Assembly (NCBI RefSeq): GCF_004664715.2
Contig: NC_051082.1
Span: forward strand, 10,463,498 to 10,527,497
Origin: Peromyscus leucopus
Taxonomy: Eukaryota; Chordata; Mammalia; Rodentia; Cricetidae
DNA: 64,000 nucleotides
Reading direction: 5' to 3'
Under the pieces are notes generated by a model, which searched no databases, was not told the origin of the DNA, and was given only the letters and a program-made list of their open reading frames with translations. Shown piece by piece: positions 62,520 to 64,000 of the stretch. A program made the translations under genes and the position numbers. Numbering within the stretch: position 1 is the first letter of the stretch; each line of letters begins with the position of its first letter.

Positions 62520-62655
62520 GCACAGTGGCATGCACTCAGAGGGTAAAGGCAGGGGAGAGCTCAAGTTCAGGTTGGTCCTGGGCTCTGCGGTGAGTTCCAG
62601 GCCAGTTTCCACTGCATAGCGAGGGGCCGTCTCAGAACAACACAAAATGAAATAA
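62520..62655 (+). repeat. diverged B1-family SINE
   Basis: 'agtggcatgcactcagaggg', 'taaaggcaggggagagctca', 'gttggtcctgggctctgcgg', 'ccactgcatagcgaggggcc' and 'gtctcagaacaacacaaaa'. Right arm partly duplicated or lengthened. Confidence 0.65.
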
Positions 62656-63056
62656 GACGTAGGCACAGAGCCGAGTTTTGCAAAGGTCGTGATGGAAGCC
62701 ATCCTGGATTTGCAGTCTGGCTGTCCAGCTTCCCTGCTGGGTGATTCCAGGCGCACATCTCAACCTCTCTGAGTTTCAGTCTTGGAGCGGAATGTACAGT
62801 CCTCGGCTAAGAGTGTCGTCTGAAGGGAATCTTCCTGGCATGCCATGTGTTCTCAGCATACATCCATCCTTACCTGCGTGTGTGTTTGCGTGTATCAGGT
62901 GGTTGGTACATTGGAGGGTGCTGTCATTGTGTGGTCACAAATGAGGAAGACTGAAGGCAAGGCGGTCTGTGGGCTCCAGTGCCTAGAATGAGAGTGGGGT
63001 CTATTTCAGGCAGATCCAGGTTCAAGAATGAAAAAGTGACTGGGCGTCTCATTGAG

Positions 63057-63058
<2 letters not shown>
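62656..63058. other. unassigned non-coding block
   Basis: No recognised feature. Confidence 0.35.

Positions 63059-63103
<45 letters not shown>
63059..63103. repeat. (TTA)n microsatellite
   Basis: About fifteen TTA units. Confidence 0.97.
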
Positions 63104-63254
63104 GTCCTTGTTCAGCTTCTGCTCACAAAGGCTCCACTCTGAGGACATCATTGACATGGCTGCTGCCATCCCACGACTATTTTTATCAATGGCTAACCAA
63201 CCTAGTAAGACCATATGCAATTTTATCTCACCTCTTTATAAGTTCAGGACAGCA
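63104..63254. other. short spacer
   Basis: Nothing recognised. Confidence 0.3.
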
Positions 63255-63582
63255 TTAGTTGTTCATGCCTGGGCTGGTACCTGACAGAGCCTTTGAAGGG
63301 CTGATGGGTTTATTTTGGCTCACGGTTCAGGGGATACAGACCCACCGTGGAGGGGAAGATATGGCTGCTGGGGAGGTCTGTGGTGGTGGGAGTGTGGGGT
63401 GGGATTTGCTCACATCTTGGAGGCTATAACCTTCAATGTCTCCCCCACCAAAATGGCTTACCTCCTCCGGCCGGGTCCCACCTCCTAACGGTCCCATAAC
63501 TTCCCTAAACAGTGCCACCAGTTGGGGACCAAGTGTTCAAGCATCTGAGCCTGTCAGGGACATTGCACCCTCACAAACAAGT
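63255..63582 (-). repeat. rodent MaLR-type LTR repeat
   Basis: 'gggtttattttggctcacgg', 'gtcccacctcctaacggtcc', 'cataacttccctaaacagtg', 'ccaccagttggggaccaagt', 'gttcaagcatctgagcctgt' in antisense order. Confidence 0.72.
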
Positions 63583-64000
63583 TCACACCTATGGGAAGCA
63601 GCACCACCATCAAGTCGGTGACTTTCCTGGCGCCTTGGTCACGCCAGCCGTGAGAGTGTGCTCCTTGGGAATCAAAAAAAAAAAAAAAGGAGTCTCAGTG
63701 TCTAACCGTCACTGGTGAAGTCTGAGTCAGAGGATCCTTCAGGGCCCATCACTGGCTAGTGACACTCAGGTTGGATAGGTACCAATTGGTCACACGACAC
63801 TCCTGGAATCCAGTCTTGTGTGTATTGAGTGGCTTCTCAGAGGAATCAAATGACTGGGTGTTGAACGTGTATGTTGTATGGTGGTCTGCACGTGTGTGTA
63901 AAAATTACTTCATAGACATATTTGATTCGGTTTCCACACGATCAGTCTTCCATTCCGTCATGAATTCCGGATAATATTCCACCCACCTCCCCACAAAGAG
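63583..64000. other. unassigned block to window end
   Basis: A-run at 63676-63688. No recognised repeat or exon up to the right edge. Confidence 0.35.

Overview
The window looks like non-coding nuclear DNA from a rodent, most likely a cricetid (hamster, vole or deer-mouse lineage). Three things show this. A young B1 SINE at 42778-42952 has the diagnostic middle 'tttgcgcctttcctgg', which I associate with cricetid rather than mouse or rat B1. A young B2 at 46164-46373 has the cricetid-type body, and both of these SINEs keep target-site duplications. A solo LTR at about 55914-56424 matches an LTR family I know from cricetid genomes. B1, B2/B3, B4 and ID-like SINEs, rodent L1 tails and CA/TG microsatellites fill the rest. 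The family names are from memory, not from a library search.

I found no protein-coding exon, rRNA, functional tRNA or CRISPR array. Open frames on both strands are short, begin at non-ATG codons or run through simple repeats. The one outlier is a 302-codon open frame on the minus strand (35560-36468), which resembles nothing I recognise. The window is therefore best read as intergenic or deep intronic sequence.

Layout. 1-7.5 kb: B-type SINEs, a CpG-island-like patch (2.34-2.64 kb), a LTR repeat and microsatellites. 7.7-8.2 kb: a CpG-retaining, repeat-free block that may be a conserved regulatory element. 9-13 kb: B4, the 3' end of an L1, a compound CA minisatellite and a 36-bp minisatellite. 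13-19 kb: MaLR-type LTRs, MIR remnants, an antisense L1 3' end, a candidate enhancer block with a dense CpG patch (16.9-17.2 kb), a 15-bp tandem repeat and a CG/CA tract. 20.1-22.3 kb: an ancient antisense L1 interrupted by a younger insertion. 25.05-25.44 kb: a long GATA/GACA array. 27-33 kb: SINEs, MIRs and a B4-type SINE whose tRNA-like head has expanded into a minisatellite. 35-37.3 kb: the long open frame between CT and GA arrays. 38-50 kb: SINE-rich sequence with a 375-bp purine-only-like tract. 51.8-52.6 kb: a TATATG/GTG repeat and two B2 copies in a row. 53.3-57.6 kb: a cluster of LTR repeats, including a precisely readable nested insertion. 57.7-64 kb: L2, MIR, B4, B2 and two (GACA)-(CA) compounds.

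No genes act together here. The biological interest lies in repeat history, unusual DNA-structure tracts and several AT-motif-rich, CpG-retaining blocks that may be cis-regulatory. I did not find evidence for a new gene system. All repeat boundaries were read by eye and may be off by tens of bases.
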